DNA from: Candidatus Curtissbacteria bacterium RIFCSPLOWO2_01_FULL_37_9
GTDB lineage: Bacteria > Patescibacteriota > Microgenomatia > Curtissbacterales > GWA2-41-24
Reading direction: 5' to 3'
Assembly (NCBI GenBank): GCA_001776425.1
Contig: MFBN01000001.1
Span: 1 to 15,593, forward strand
Length of the DNA: 15,593 nt
The notes under the pieces were generated by a model that did no database searches, was not told the DNA's origin, and saw only the letters and a program-made list of their open reading frames with translations. Each line of letters starts with the position of its first letter. The first letter of the stretch is position 1. The position numbers were made by a program, and so were the translations under genes. Below, one piece after another: positions 1 through 5,653 of the stretch.

Positions 1-52
1 GCTCGTACATTTCCCAGGCCAACGATATCTTTGTTAATTGGTTCATGTCCAT
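1..52 (-). CDS. Start of a truncated gene, possibly a helix-turn-helix transposase
   Basis: Only the first 17 codons are in the window; the gene runs off the left edge. Read from the ATG at 52 (or a second in-frame ATG at 46) the peptide is MDMNQLTKISLAWEMYE. A short Leu-Thr-Lys start followed by a Leu-Ala-Trp-Glu-Met-Tyr-Glu helix resembles, from memory, the first helix of transposase or integrase proteins with an N-terminal helix-turn-helix that are common in Patescibacteria genomes. No Shine-Dalgarno sequence precedes either ATG. A competing frame, starting with the ATG at 65, is also open to the edge, so the reading frame is not certain. It lies beyond rpsI and the opposite-strand small ORF and is probably not part of the ribosomal operon. 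The family call is a weak inference. Confidence 0.3.
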   Translation of the reverse strand, partial: MDMNQLTKISLAWEMYE

Positions 53-106
53 ATTCTAAATTCATGAGTGTCGGATTTCTACGGAGAATACTGCGAAGAG
101 TTGACA
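1..106 (-). mobile_element. Possible insertion-sequence end (partial)
   Basis: On the minus strand the segment begins TGTCAACTC at position 106 and reaches a possible transposase start about 55 nt later. A TG...CA type terminus shortly before a helix-turn-helix transposase start is the usual layout of one end of an IS3/IS481-like element. The other end, the second inverted repeat and any target duplication lie outside the window, so nothing can be confirmed. The call rests on the weak transposase resemblance and the position of this segment, after the last ribosomal gene. Confidence 0.2.
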
Positions 107-129
107 AAAAGAGATAAAAAGGGTTAGAT
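101..129 (+). promoter_or_regulatory. Possible promoter for the small plus-strand ORF
   Basis: A perfect -35 hexamer TTGACA at 101-106 is followed after 17 nt by TTAGAT at 124-129, a poor -10 match (3 of 6 to TATAAT). Transcription would begin close to the ATG at 137, which would make the transcript nearly leaderless; no Shine-Dalgarno sequence is seen there. The -35 box lies at the inner edge of the possible IS end, so it could be an outward-facing element. Weak evidence overall. Confidence 0.22.
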
Positions 130-136
130 GTAGTGG

Positions 137-310
137 ATGGCTTTATTTGATTTCATAAAAAATCTTTTCGGCAAAAAAGAACAGGCTCCAAGTTCGCCAA
201 GCGAAACACCCCAGCAACCGCCATCTTCTATTCCAAATCAGGAACCTACTATCCAGCAACCACCACAACCTCAAGAAACTCCAACATCAACAGAAACTCC
301 GCAATCATAA
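137..310 (+). CDS. Small protein with amphipathic N-terminus and Pro/Gln/Thr-rich tail
   Basis: This 57-codon ORF is the only plausible plus-strand gene in the window. It starts at an ATG at 137 (a TAG lies two codons upstream, so no in-frame extension) and stops at TAA 308-310. Residues 1-15 are MALFDFIKNLFGKKE, an amphipathic segment with alternating Phe/Leu/Ile and Lys. Residues 16-57 are almost entirely Pro, Gln, Ser, Thr and Glu and are predicted disordered, with no cysteine, tryptophan or aromatic residue after position 15. The composition is protein-like rather than random AT-rich sequence. Similar short 'LFDF-K-LFGKK' heads with low-complexity tails occur in small uncharacterised bacterial proteins, but I do not recognise a family. 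It has no good Shine-Dalgarno sequence. It lies tail-to-tail with rpsI, ending 48 nt from the rpsI stop. The function is unknown; the amphipathic head could touch a membrane. Confidence 0.45.
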   Translation: MALFDFIKNLFGKKEQAPSSPSETPQQPPSSIPNQEPTIQQPPQPQETPTSTETPQS

Positions 311-358
311 CTTTTTAAAAAACTTAATGAAGTGTTGTATTAGGAATTATTAGTGGAA

Positions 359-799
359 TTACCTCCGTGGAGATTGCTTGCCTTTACGGGCTTTTTGAGC
401 TAATCCATATTTTCGGCGTTCTTTAACTCTGGGATCACGCGTTAAGAGATGGGCTCTTTTAAGTATCGGGCGATATTGGGAATCAGCATACGTTAAAGCT
501 TTCGAAAGACCGTGAACAACCGCATCCAACTGACCGGCTTTACCGGATCCCTTTACCTTAATACTGGCATAGTATAAATTGCTGGAATTAGTTAAAATAA
601 AAGGTTTCTGCCATTTAACTTTATAGACTTCTCCTGGAAAATAATCTTCTATAGGTATATTTTCAACAACCGTATCACCCTTTCCTTTATACAATTTAAT
701 TCTGGCTACCGCTTCTTTTCGGCGCCCATGAGCAATAAATTGATTATTTTTAATTTGTTTGTCTGTTTTCTTTGAAACTTTTTTAAATTTGTCTTCCAT
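359..799 (-). CDS. rpsI: 30S ribosomal protein S9
   Basis: S9 (uS9) of the small subunit head, 146 aa. After a Lys-rich N-terminal extension of about 22 residues come the conserved GRRKEAVARIKLYKGKG start of the fold, the central GSGKAGQLDAVVHGLSKAL region, and the tail with LTRDPRVKERRKYGLAQKAR ending in Ser-Pro-Arg-Arg. In known ribosomes the S9 C-terminal tail reaches the P-site tRNA; its usual Ser-Lys-Arg end is here Pro-Arg-Arg. It is the last ribosomal gene of the block, 20 nt after rplM, the standard L13-S9 pair. No Shine-Dalgarno sequence is visible before the ATG at 799, so translation is probably coupled to rplM. No convincing GC-rich terminator hairpin follows in 311-358. Confidence 0.97.
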   Translation of the reverse strand: MEDKFKKVSKKTDKQIKNNQFIAHGRRKEAVARIKLYKGKGDTVVENIPIEDYFPGEVYKVKWQKPFILTNSSNLYYASIKVKGSGKAGQLDAVVHGLSKALTYADSQYRPILKRAHLLTRDPRVKERRKYGLAQKARKGKQSPRR

Positions 800-819
800 A
801 TTATTATTTAAATGTAATT

Positions 820-1239
820 TTAACTTTGCTGATTTTTAAACATACTTTCATGGGGATGATCACTTTGCGGGTAAACGAAAAGTTTCTTGATCATTATTTT
901 ACCTAATCTAGTTTTTGGCAACATTCCCCGGATTGAATGCCTTAATAATTTTTCCGGAGAATCGGATCGAATTTGGGAAGCTGATTTTATATATAATCCG
1001 CCCGGATACCCGCTATGGCGGTAATATTTTTTTTGCTTATTTTTATCTCCTGTTAATGTAATTTCTTTAGCATTTATAATTACCACGTAATCACCGGCAT
1101 CTAAATAGGGTGTGTAATAATTTTTATTTTTACCCATCAATATATTTACCACCTCAGTCGATAGTCTTCCTAGGACTTTATTTTTAGCATCAATTAAGTG
1201 CCAAACCCGTTTCACATCTTTCAACTTAACGTTTTTCAT
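820..1239 (-). CDS. rplM: 50S ribosomal protein L13
   Basis: L13 (uL13), an early-assembling large-subunit protein, 139 aa, close to the usual 140-150. Visible family features are RVWHLIDAKNKVLGRLSTEV near the N-terminus, the DAGDYVVIINAKEITLTGDK strand region, YYRHSGYPGGL, and the AIRGMLPKTRLG-like segment (here SIRGMLPKTRLG). The start codon lies inside the end of rplQ (14-nt overlap), with no Shine-Dalgarno sequence of its own, so it is probably translated by reinitiation or coupling with rplQ. It pairs with rpsI downstream as in most bacteria, here joined directly to the alpha-operon genes. Confidence 0.97.
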   Translation of the reverse strand: MKNVKLKDVKRVWHLIDAKNKVLGRLSTEVVNILMGKNKNYYTPYLDAGDYVVIINAKEITLTGDKNKQKKYYRHSGYPGGLYIKSASQIRSDSPEKLLRHSIRGMLPKTRLGKIMIKKLFVYPQSDHPHESMFKNQQS

Positions 1240-1699
1240 GATTTTTAACTTTTACAGCTTTAGGTAATTTTTTAATCTTTGATTTGGTTATCTTTTTCGC
1301 AATTTTTTTAGGAAGAGTTTTTTTTGCGGATTTTACTCGTGTTTTATCCCATTCCATAAATTGCAGACGTGCCATTTGTGCATTATCACCGCGCCTTGTC
1401 CCAAGTTTTATTATTTTGGTGTAACCGCCTACTCTTTTTTCAAAACCCGGTCCAATTTCTTCAGTTAATTTTCTGAAAGCTAACGGCTTCAATCCGGATG
1501 CAAGTTGTCTTTTAACAAATAGCTTATCCTTTTTAGCAGCGGTTACCAATTTATCAATAAACGGCTGTACAAATTTAGCTTTAGCAAGTGTAGTTGTAGT
1601 CTGACCAGTTTCTAGAATTGAACTGGATAAACCATAAAGCAGGGCTTTTCTGGATTTCGTATCACGGCCAAGCCTTCGACCAAAAACCGCATGCCTCAT
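1226..1699 (-). CDS. rplQ: 50S ribosomal protein L17
   Basis: L17 (bL17), located near the exit tunnel of the large subunit, 157 aa against about 120-130 in E. coli. The start MRHAVFGRRLGRDTKSRKAL and the central RLTEEIGPGFEKRVGGYTKI and LGTRRGDNAQMARLQFME segments are diagnostic. After the conserved domain (to about residue 120) comes a Lys-rich tail of roughly 35 residues, a type of extension common in Patescibacteria ribosomal proteins. The ATG overlaps the rpoA UGA stop as ATGA, so it is translationally coupled to rpoA, the classic alpha-operon arrangement. Its 3' end overlaps rplM by 14 nt. Confidence 0.97.
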   Translation of the reverse strand: MRHAVFGRRLGRDTKSRKALLYGLSSSILETGQTTTTLAKAKFVQPFIDKLVTAAKKDKLFVKRQLASGLKPLAFRKLTEEIGPGFEKRVGGYTKIIKLGTRRGDNAQMARLQFMEWDKTRVKSAKKTLPKKIAKKITKSKIKKLPKAVKVKNHEKR

Positions 1700-2619
1700 T
1701 TTATTTCTATACTCTTTTCTCTAAGTCTCTCTTCGACTAAACTAATAGACTTTGGACCCATATTTTTCATTTTTAGAAGATCCTTTTTATCTCTATCGAG
1801 AAAATCTCCGATAGTTTCAATTTTACCAGTCTTAAGACTATTAGTCAGCCTAACCGGTAAATCCAACTCTTCTAAAGAAGAATTAAGTAATTCTTGGGTA
1901 ATTTCAACCTTAGCAATAGACTTCTTATCTTTTTTACTTGCAGGTTGAGGCTGGTAAATAGTCATAAAATGATCTACCATGGTTTTGGAAGCTTGCTTTA
2001 GTGCTTCTGACGGTTTTACTGTTCCATCTGTTGTAATTTCGATTATTAATTTATCGTAATTAGTAAGTCTGCCTACACGAGTTGTTTCTACTTTATATTT
2101 AGCATTGATAATCGGCGAATAATTTGCGTCTATGGGTATTACACCGATTTCATTTGTAGCACGATCTGATGCCATTGAATATCCGAATCCTTTCTCCGCT
2201 ATAATCTGTGCAGTCAATTTAGTCTTTGCGTCAGCCAGATGAGCCAATATTAAATCCCCATTGATAATTTCTGCACCTGCAGAAGGAGATATGTCTTTGG
2301 CTTTGACAGTTTTAGGGCCTTTTACGTCCAGTAATAATTTAACTGGTTTATCGCTGGTAATTTTTAGTCTGACTTTTTTAAGATTTAGGATAAATTCGAC
2401 AATATCTTCAGACATCCCGGACAAAGTTGAAAACTGATGCCTTACCTGCGAAATTTTAACCTGGGTAATAGCTGCACCTTCGAGTGAACTTAATAGAACC
2501 CGACGAAGAGAATTACCCAGTGTATGCCCATACCCCTGATCAAGAGGTTCTATTATAAATTTCCCGTAATCTGCAGTTTCTTTTTCTGTATTTAGTTCAA
2601 TAAGTGACAAATCAAGCAT
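1696..2619 (-). CDS. rpoA: DNA-directed RNA polymerase alpha subunit
   Basis: Alpha subunit of RNA polymerase, 307 aa, a little shorter than the usual 315-330. The N-terminal domain (about 1-225), which dimerises and assembles beta and beta', shows EPLDQGYGHTLGNSLRRVLL at 24-43 and GRLTNYDKLIIEITTDGTV at 183-201. A short linker leads to the C-terminal domain (about 240-307). There LPVRLTNSLK places R257 and N260 at the positions of E. coli R265 and N268, and NMGPKS (286-291) matches the G296/K298/S299 loop, so UP-element and activator contacts are probably retained. It begins with an unusually strong Shine-Dalgarno sequence and is preceded by a structured 176-nt gap. It ends in UGA overlapping the rplQ ATG. 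Confidence 0.98.
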   Translation of the reverse strand: MLDLSLIELNTEKETADYGKFIIEPLDQGYGHTLGNSLRRVLLSSLEGAAITQVKISQVRHQFSTLSGMSEDIVEFILNLKKVRLKITSDKPVKLLLDVKGPKTVKAKDISPSAGAEIINGDLILAHLADAKTKLTAQIIAEKGFGYSMASDRATNEIGVIPIDANYSPIINAKYKVETTRVGRLTNYDKLIIEITTDGTVKPSEALKQASKTMVDHFMTIYQPQPASKKDKKSIAKVEITQELLNSSLEELDLPVRLTNSLKTGKIETIGDFLDRDKKDLLKMKNMGPKSISLVEERLREKSIEIK

Positions 2620-2634
2620 TCAAATCACCTCCCT
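2620..2634 (-). promoter_or_regulatory. Strong Shine-Dalgarno site of rpoA
   Basis: The minus strand reads AAGGGAGGTGAT just before the rpoA ATG. The nine bases GGAGGTGAT are a perfect complement of the canonical 16S rRNA 3' end, and GGAGG (2632-2628) lies 8 nt from the ATG at 2619. It is the longest anti-SD match I noticed in the block; many neighbours have weak or no SD. It fixes the rpoA start and suggests independent, strong initiation instead of coupling to rpsD. Confidence 0.75.
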
Positions 2635-2707
2635 TCACCCCCGTAGCAAAAGCATAGGAGAGTTACTTAAATTAGTATCCGCATTCTATATTTTACTGTA
2701 ATCATTT

Positions 2708-2747
2708 ATTAACTGGTTTTGGAGAGGCAAATCTCCTTTTTGTTAAT
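2708..2747 (-). promoter_or_regulatory. Two-tier hairpin in the rpsD-rpoA gap
   Basis: In the mRNA an outer stem ATTAAC (2747-2742) pairs with GTTAAT (2713-2708), and an inner stem GGAGA (2736-2732) pairs with TCTCC (2725-2721). They are separated by a purine-rich internal loop (AAAAA opposite AAAACCA) with a 6-nt apical loop. A second TCTCC at 2661-2657 could pair either with the GGAGA arm or with the rpoA Shine-Dalgarno GGAGG at 2632-2628. It may be a leader element controlling rpoA or a processing site. No good promoter was found in this gap. The function is inferred; the pairing is seen by eye only. Confidence 0.35.
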
Positions 2748-2795
2748 TTATATTCTTATTCGTTTGTATTAAACCGATAAAATTCAAGCTCATCG

Positions 2796-3404
2796 TTATC
2801 TTGAGTAATATTCAACGATTAGACGTTCGTCTATTTCTTCGGTAATATCTTCGCGCTTTGGCACTTTCGAAATCTTTCCGACAGTCACCTTTTTCGACAA
2901 CCAAGACGGCAGTATTTCATTTTTAGTTTCTTCGATCAGTTTTTTTATAAAATCCAAATTCGCGGCTTGTGCAGAAAGAGAAATAACAGACCCAAGTTTA
3001 ACATTAAACGAAGGTATAGTCACTACTTTGTTATCAACCAGTACATGCCCATGGGAAACCAGTTGCCTTGCTTGGGCACGGCTTTTAGCTAATTTTAATC
3101 TAAAAATTACATTATCCAAACGGGTTTCCAGAATCTGCAATAATACTTCACCGGTTGCTTTTTTTGCGCGGGAAGCAATGGTGTAATATTTCTGAAATTG
3201 CCTTTCTAAAACACCGTACATCCGCTTGACTTTTTGTTTTTCCCTAAGCTGCATACCATATTCAGATTGTTTTCGTCTTCTTTTTGACCCGTGCTGTCCC
3301 GGAAGCCCGGCATTTTTTCTGATAACGGGACATTTTACAGATCCGCATAAAGCAATTCCTTCTGCTTTACAAAGATGATGCTTCGGCCCGGTATACCTAG
3401 CCAT
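2796..3404 (-). CDS. rpsD: 30S ribosomal protein S4
   Basis: S4 (uS4), a primary 16S rRNA binder that nucleates small-subunit assembly, 202 aa, normal length. The N-terminus MARYTGPKHHLCK leads into GLPGQHGSKRRRKQSEYGMQ and LREKQKVKRMYGVLERQF. The S4 RNA-binding domain follows (about 90-150), with RLDNVIFRLKLAKSRAQARQ and SHGHVLVDNKVVTIPS. It carries a zinc-type N-terminus with H9, C12, C20 and C25, against four cysteines in the same spacing pattern in Thermus S4, so the first ligand is His instead of Cys. An AAGGAG sequence 5 nt before the ATG at 3404 supports the start. In E. coli S4 regulates the alpha operon; whether it does so here is unknown. Confidence 0.97.
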   Translation of the reverse strand: MARYTGPKHHLCKAEGIALCGSVKCPVIRKNAGLPGQHGSKRRRKQSEYGMQLREKQKVKRMYGVLERQFQKYYTIASRAKKATGEVLLQILETRLDNVIFRLKLAKSRAQARQLVSHGHVLVDNKVVTIPSFNVKLGSVISLSAQAANLDFIKKLIEETKNEILPSWLSKKVTVGKISKVPKREDITEEIDERLIVEYYSR

Positions 3405-3464
3405 GATGTCTCCTTTTAACTAAAGAACTTCCAAAGTTCAATTTATTAAAACTTGAGTTACTGA

Positions 3465-3854
3465 TCATACCCTTCTCCTTTTAGTTGGCCGCGGGCCATT
3501 ATGGGGTATCGGGGTCACATCTACTATCATTGTTATCAACAATCCTGCGGCTTTGAATGCACGAATTGCTCCATCACGTCCGGGGCCCGGACCCCTAACA
3601 TGTACTTCTATACTTTTAATACCTCTCTCCAGTACTTTTTTAGCAACAGTTTCAACAGCAGTTGTGGCGGCATAGGGAGTTGATTTACGGGCGCCTTTAA
3701 ATCCGGAACTGCCTGCAGACCCCCAAAATAAAACCCGGCCATTAATATCTGTAATGGTAATAATTGTGTTATTAAAAGTTGCAGTCACATAAGCCTTTGC
3801 ATGGCTGATATTTTCCAAGGTCTTTTTTTGTGGTTTTTTATCACTCTTTGCCAT
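3465..3854 (-). CDS. rpsK: 30S ribosomal protein S11
   Basis: S11 (uS11) of the small-subunit platform, 129 aa, the usual length. Diagnostic segments are AYVTATFNNTIITITDINGR, the WGSAGSSGFKGARKSTPYAA loop, EVHVRGPGPGRDGAIRAFKA, and the C-terminus DVTPIPHNGPRPTKRRRV, which contacts the 3' region of 16S rRNA near the mRNA path. It follows rpsM after 5 nt and precedes rpsD, the standard S13-S11-S4-alpha-L17 order. No Shine-Dalgarno sequence is visible before the ATG at 3854, so coupling with rpsM is probable. Confidence 0.98.
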   Translation of the reverse strand: MAKSDKKPQKKTLENISHAKAYVTATFNNTIITITDINGRVLFWGSAGSSGFKGARKSTPYAATTAVETVAKKVLERGIKSIEVHVRGPGPGRDGAIRAFKAAGLLITMIVDVTPIPHNGPRPTKRRRV

Positions 3855-3859
3855 TTTAA

Positions 3860-4285
3860 TTATTGTTTGGAAGACTGCTGCTTTTTGTCAGTTGCAACCG
3901 ACCCCATCTTGGTAACTACGTCTTTTCTTACAGTCCCGATCGTGACTCTTTTACCTCTTTTGGTTCGGGAATTTACCCTTGTTCTCTGACCTCTTACCGG
4001 TAAACCTTTTGTGTGTCGAAGTCCTCTGTAACTGCCAATTTCCTGAAGTCTTTTTATATTATTTTGAATTTCCCTTTTTAGATCCCCTTCAACATTATAA
4101 TTTTCAATTTCCCTCTGAAGCTTATTTATTTCTTCTTCGGACAAATCTTTAGTCTTTTTATTGGCATCAATTTTGCAATTGGTAATTATTTTTTTTGCCA
4201 ATACTGACCCAATTCCGTAAATATACGGTAAGGCTGCTTCTATTCTTTTATTTGCCGGTAGATCAATGCCGGTTATTCTTGCCAT
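3860..4285 (-). CDS. rpsM: 30S ribosomal protein S13
   Basis: S13 (uS13) of the small-subunit head, which forms bridges to the large subunit and touches the P-site tRNA. I start it at the ATG at 4285, giving MARITGIDLPANKRIEAALP, the conserved family N-terminus, with AAAGG about 8 nt upstream. An ATG at 4336 is in frame but adds 17 non-conserved residues. The protein is 141 aa against about 118-126 usually. Conserved parts are the YGIGSVLAKKI helix-hairpin-helix, YRGLRHTKGLPVRGQRT, and NSRTKRGKR. The extra length is a C-terminal tail of about 20 residues rich in Ser, Lys and Gln. It lies between rpmJ and rpsK as expected. Confidence 0.97.
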   Translation of the reverse strand: MARITGIDLPANKRIEAALPYIYGIGSVLAKKIITNCKIDANKKTKDLSEEEINKLQREIENYNVEGDLKREIQNNIKRLQEIGSYRGLRHTKGLPVRGQRTRVNSRTKRGKRVTIGTVRKDVVTKMGSVATDKKQQSSKQ

Positions 4286-4353
4286 TTTACAAACCTTTCT
4301 TTTGATTAATCGAAGTGAATATTTTAAAAAATTCACCCGCTTACCAAATCTGT

Positions 4354-4467
4354 CTAACCTTGGCGCTGTTTATGCCTGGGATTAATGCAAATTACATAAA
4401 GCCGGTTACGCCTTTTAATAATTTTGCAGTTTATACACCTTTTTTTAACGCTGGCTTGTACTTTCAT
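4354..4467 (-). CDS. rpmJ: 50S ribosomal protein L36 (zinc-binding form)
   Basis: A 37-codon gene from the ATG at 4467 to TAG at 4354-4356. The peptide starts MKVQASVKKRCINCKIIKRR and ends NPRHKQRQG, the L36 (bL36) pattern. The zinc ligands are complete: C11, C14, C27 and H32. L36 is the smallest large-subunit protein and sits close to helices of 23S rRNA near the factor-binding side. Its place between infA and rpsM is the standard one. A weak GAAAG lies before the ATG; 32 nt separate it from infA. With S14, L24 and possibly S4 it forms a set of zinc-type ribosomal proteins in this block. Confidence 0.95.
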   Translation of the reverse strand: MKVQASVKKRCINCKIIKRRNRLYVICINPRHKQRQG

Positions 4468-4499
4468 AAAACTTTCAATTTAGTTATTGTCTTTTATTT

Positions 4500-4739
4500 T
4501 TATTTGTATCTGTAAGCAATTCTACCTTTAGTCAAATCATAAGGCGTCATTTCAACTTTTACTTTGTCACCGGGCAAAATTCTGACATAATGAATTCTCA
4601 TCTTTCCTGAAAGATGGCAAAGTACAACTTTTTCCGTAGTCACACTCGGAATCTGTCCTTCCGAAATAGATACCCGGAACATTGTGTTGGGTAATGCTTC
4701 AATAACTTCACCATCAACTTCAATTACACCGGGTTTAAT
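4500..4739 (-). CDS. infA: Translation initiation factor IF1 with unusual start
   Basis: IF1 binds the A site of the small subunit during initiation with IF2 and IF3. The conserved S1-like OB fold is clear: [20 protein letters not shown], then [20 protein letters not shown] and [16 protein letters not shown] to the stop at 4500. Homology to E. coli IF1 ([24 protein letters not shown]) runs well upstream of the first uninterrupted ATG (4682), which would remove 19 conserved residues. Upstream, the frame is open only to a UGA at 4743-4745, and the sole candidates are an AUU codon at 4739 (chosen here, giving 79 aa) or readthrough from the ATG at 4757. No GTG or TTG is available. The gene may use AUU, be damaged, or contain a sequence error. 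Family identity is certain; the start is not. Confidence 0.85.
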   Translation of the reverse strand: [79 protein letters not shown]

Positions 4740-4742
4740 AGC

Positions 4743-4787
4743 TCAAAGAGGTAACATGAGGTTTCCCTTTTGTATTCCCCTTCCTCC
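4743..4787 (-). promoter_or_regulatory. infA leader with strong SD and tiny upstream ORF
   Basis: A strong GGAGG (4787-4783) lies upstream of infA but has no ATG, GTG or TTG at normal spacing; 7 nt after it is an AUA codon. In the same frame as IF1, an ATG at 4757 opens a four-codon ORF (Met-Leu-Pro-Leu) that ends in UGA at 4745-4743, and the putative AUU start of IF1 follows one codon later. The layout could support termination-reinitiation coupling, or be the remains of a normal infA 5' end hit by a nonsense change. Confidence 0.35.
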
Positions 4788-4861
4788 AATTTGAATACTT
4801 AACTTGCAAAATTAGATTTCGTTTCAATTTTAGACTATTAAGAATTCTCATTTTAACAAAT

Positions 4862-5653
4862 TTAAAGATACGGCGTCAATACTATAGGGCCATTTTTTTT
4901 GACCACAATCGTTTGCTCAAACAAACCTCCTAAAGTATTATCTTTACTCCTTATAGTCCAGCCGTTGGGATCTAACTTAACCTCACCACTTCCTTGAGTG
5001 TAAATAACCTCAACTGCCAAAACCATATTTTCCAATATTTTTGGTCCTGTATTTTGTTTGCCGAATCCGGGAATCATTGGATCTTCATGAAGCAAACGAC
5101 CAATTCCATGACCGGTCAAACTTTTCACTACGGAATATCCGGATTTTTCAATTAATTTTTGGATGGTTGATGATATGTTCCCTATTGTCGAGCCGACTTT
5201 TGCCTGGGTAATCGCTTCTTTTAAAACACTTTGTCCTTTTTTTAAAAAAATTTTAGTGCTATTGGGTATTTTGCCAACCGGAACAGTCAGCGCCATATCA
5301 CTGTGATACCCCCCAAAACAGGCTCCCATGTCAATTCCTAATATATCCCCTTCTTCTAAAACCCTTTTCGTCGGAATGCCATGAACAACCTCGTCATTTA
5401 CAGTTGTACAAATAGTCCATTTATATTCATCTACTGTCATAAATGACGATAATGCCTTTCTTTTTAGAATTTCGTGCCTGGCAATTTCGTCCAGCTCTTT
5501 ACAAGTTATTCCGGGATTTACTTTCTGAAGCACTGTTTTAAATGCTTCTGCACAAATTTTTCCGGCTTTTGCCATTAATTCAACTTCATGATCTGTTTTA
5601 ACAACTTGGGGATGCTTTCTTGCCCAATCCCCGTACGAATCAATTCCTGACAT
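4862..5653 (-). CDS. map: Methionine aminopeptidase, type I
   Basis: Removes the initiator methionine from new proteins using a two-metal site. Counting from a TTG two codons upstream (265-residue version), all five ligands are present: D110 and D121 (GIDMGACFGGYHSD), H184 (TGHGIG), E217 and E248 (LFEQTIVV). Catalytic-site histidines H93 (VVHGIP) and H191 (LLHEDP) are also there. I choose the ATG at 5653: GGAGG lies 7 nt upstream, the right spacing, while the TTG at 5659 is 1 nt from it. The result is 263 aa with about 15 extra N-terminal residues (Gly-Ile-Asp-Ser-Tyr region). The third ligand motif reads VEVIYT instead of the common IEPM. It overlaps adk by 14 nt. Confidence 0.96.
   Translation of the reverse strand: MSGIDSYGDWARKHPQVVKTDHEVELMAKAGKICAEAFKTVLQKVNPGITCKELDEIARHEILKRKALSSFMTVDEYKWTICTTVNDEVVHGIPTKRVLEEGDILGIDMGACFGGYHSDMALTVPVGKIPNSTKIFLKKGQSVLKEAITQAKVGSTIGNISSTIQKLIEKSGYSVVKSLTGHGIGRLLHEDPMIPGFGKQNTGPKILENMVLAVEVIYTQGSGEVKLDPNGWTIRSKDNTLGGLFEQTIVVKKNGPIVLTPYL

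Noticed and set aside
309..325. AACTTTTTAAAAAACTT as a shared terminator between rpsI and the small ORF
   Set aside because: Only an A/T run pairs; the flanking C bases do not pair with G and there is no GC-rich stem.
2721..2741. GGAGA-TCTCC hairpin followed by five T as a plus-strand terminator
   Set aside because: The stem is only 5 bp, and no plus-strand gene leads into it. On the coding strand it is followed by AAAACC, not T; it fits better as a leader hairpin.
4286..4336. Upstream ATG at 4336 as start of rpsM
   Set aside because: The added 17 residues are not conserved, while MARITG at 4285 is the family N-terminus with its own AAAGG.
4743..4745. UGA read as glycine (as in Gracilibacteria and Absconditabacteria), which would restore infA from the ATG at 4757
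   Set aside because: rpoA, rplP, rpsE and adk end in UGA at natural protein ends, and no other conserved ORF contains in-frame UGA; conserved glycines use GGN.
4740..4748. CTTTGA before infA as a programmed +1 frameshift site like that of prfB
   Set aside because: A +1 shift leads to a TAA a few codons later and away from the IF1 frame, and no stimulatory SD lies at the prfB distance.
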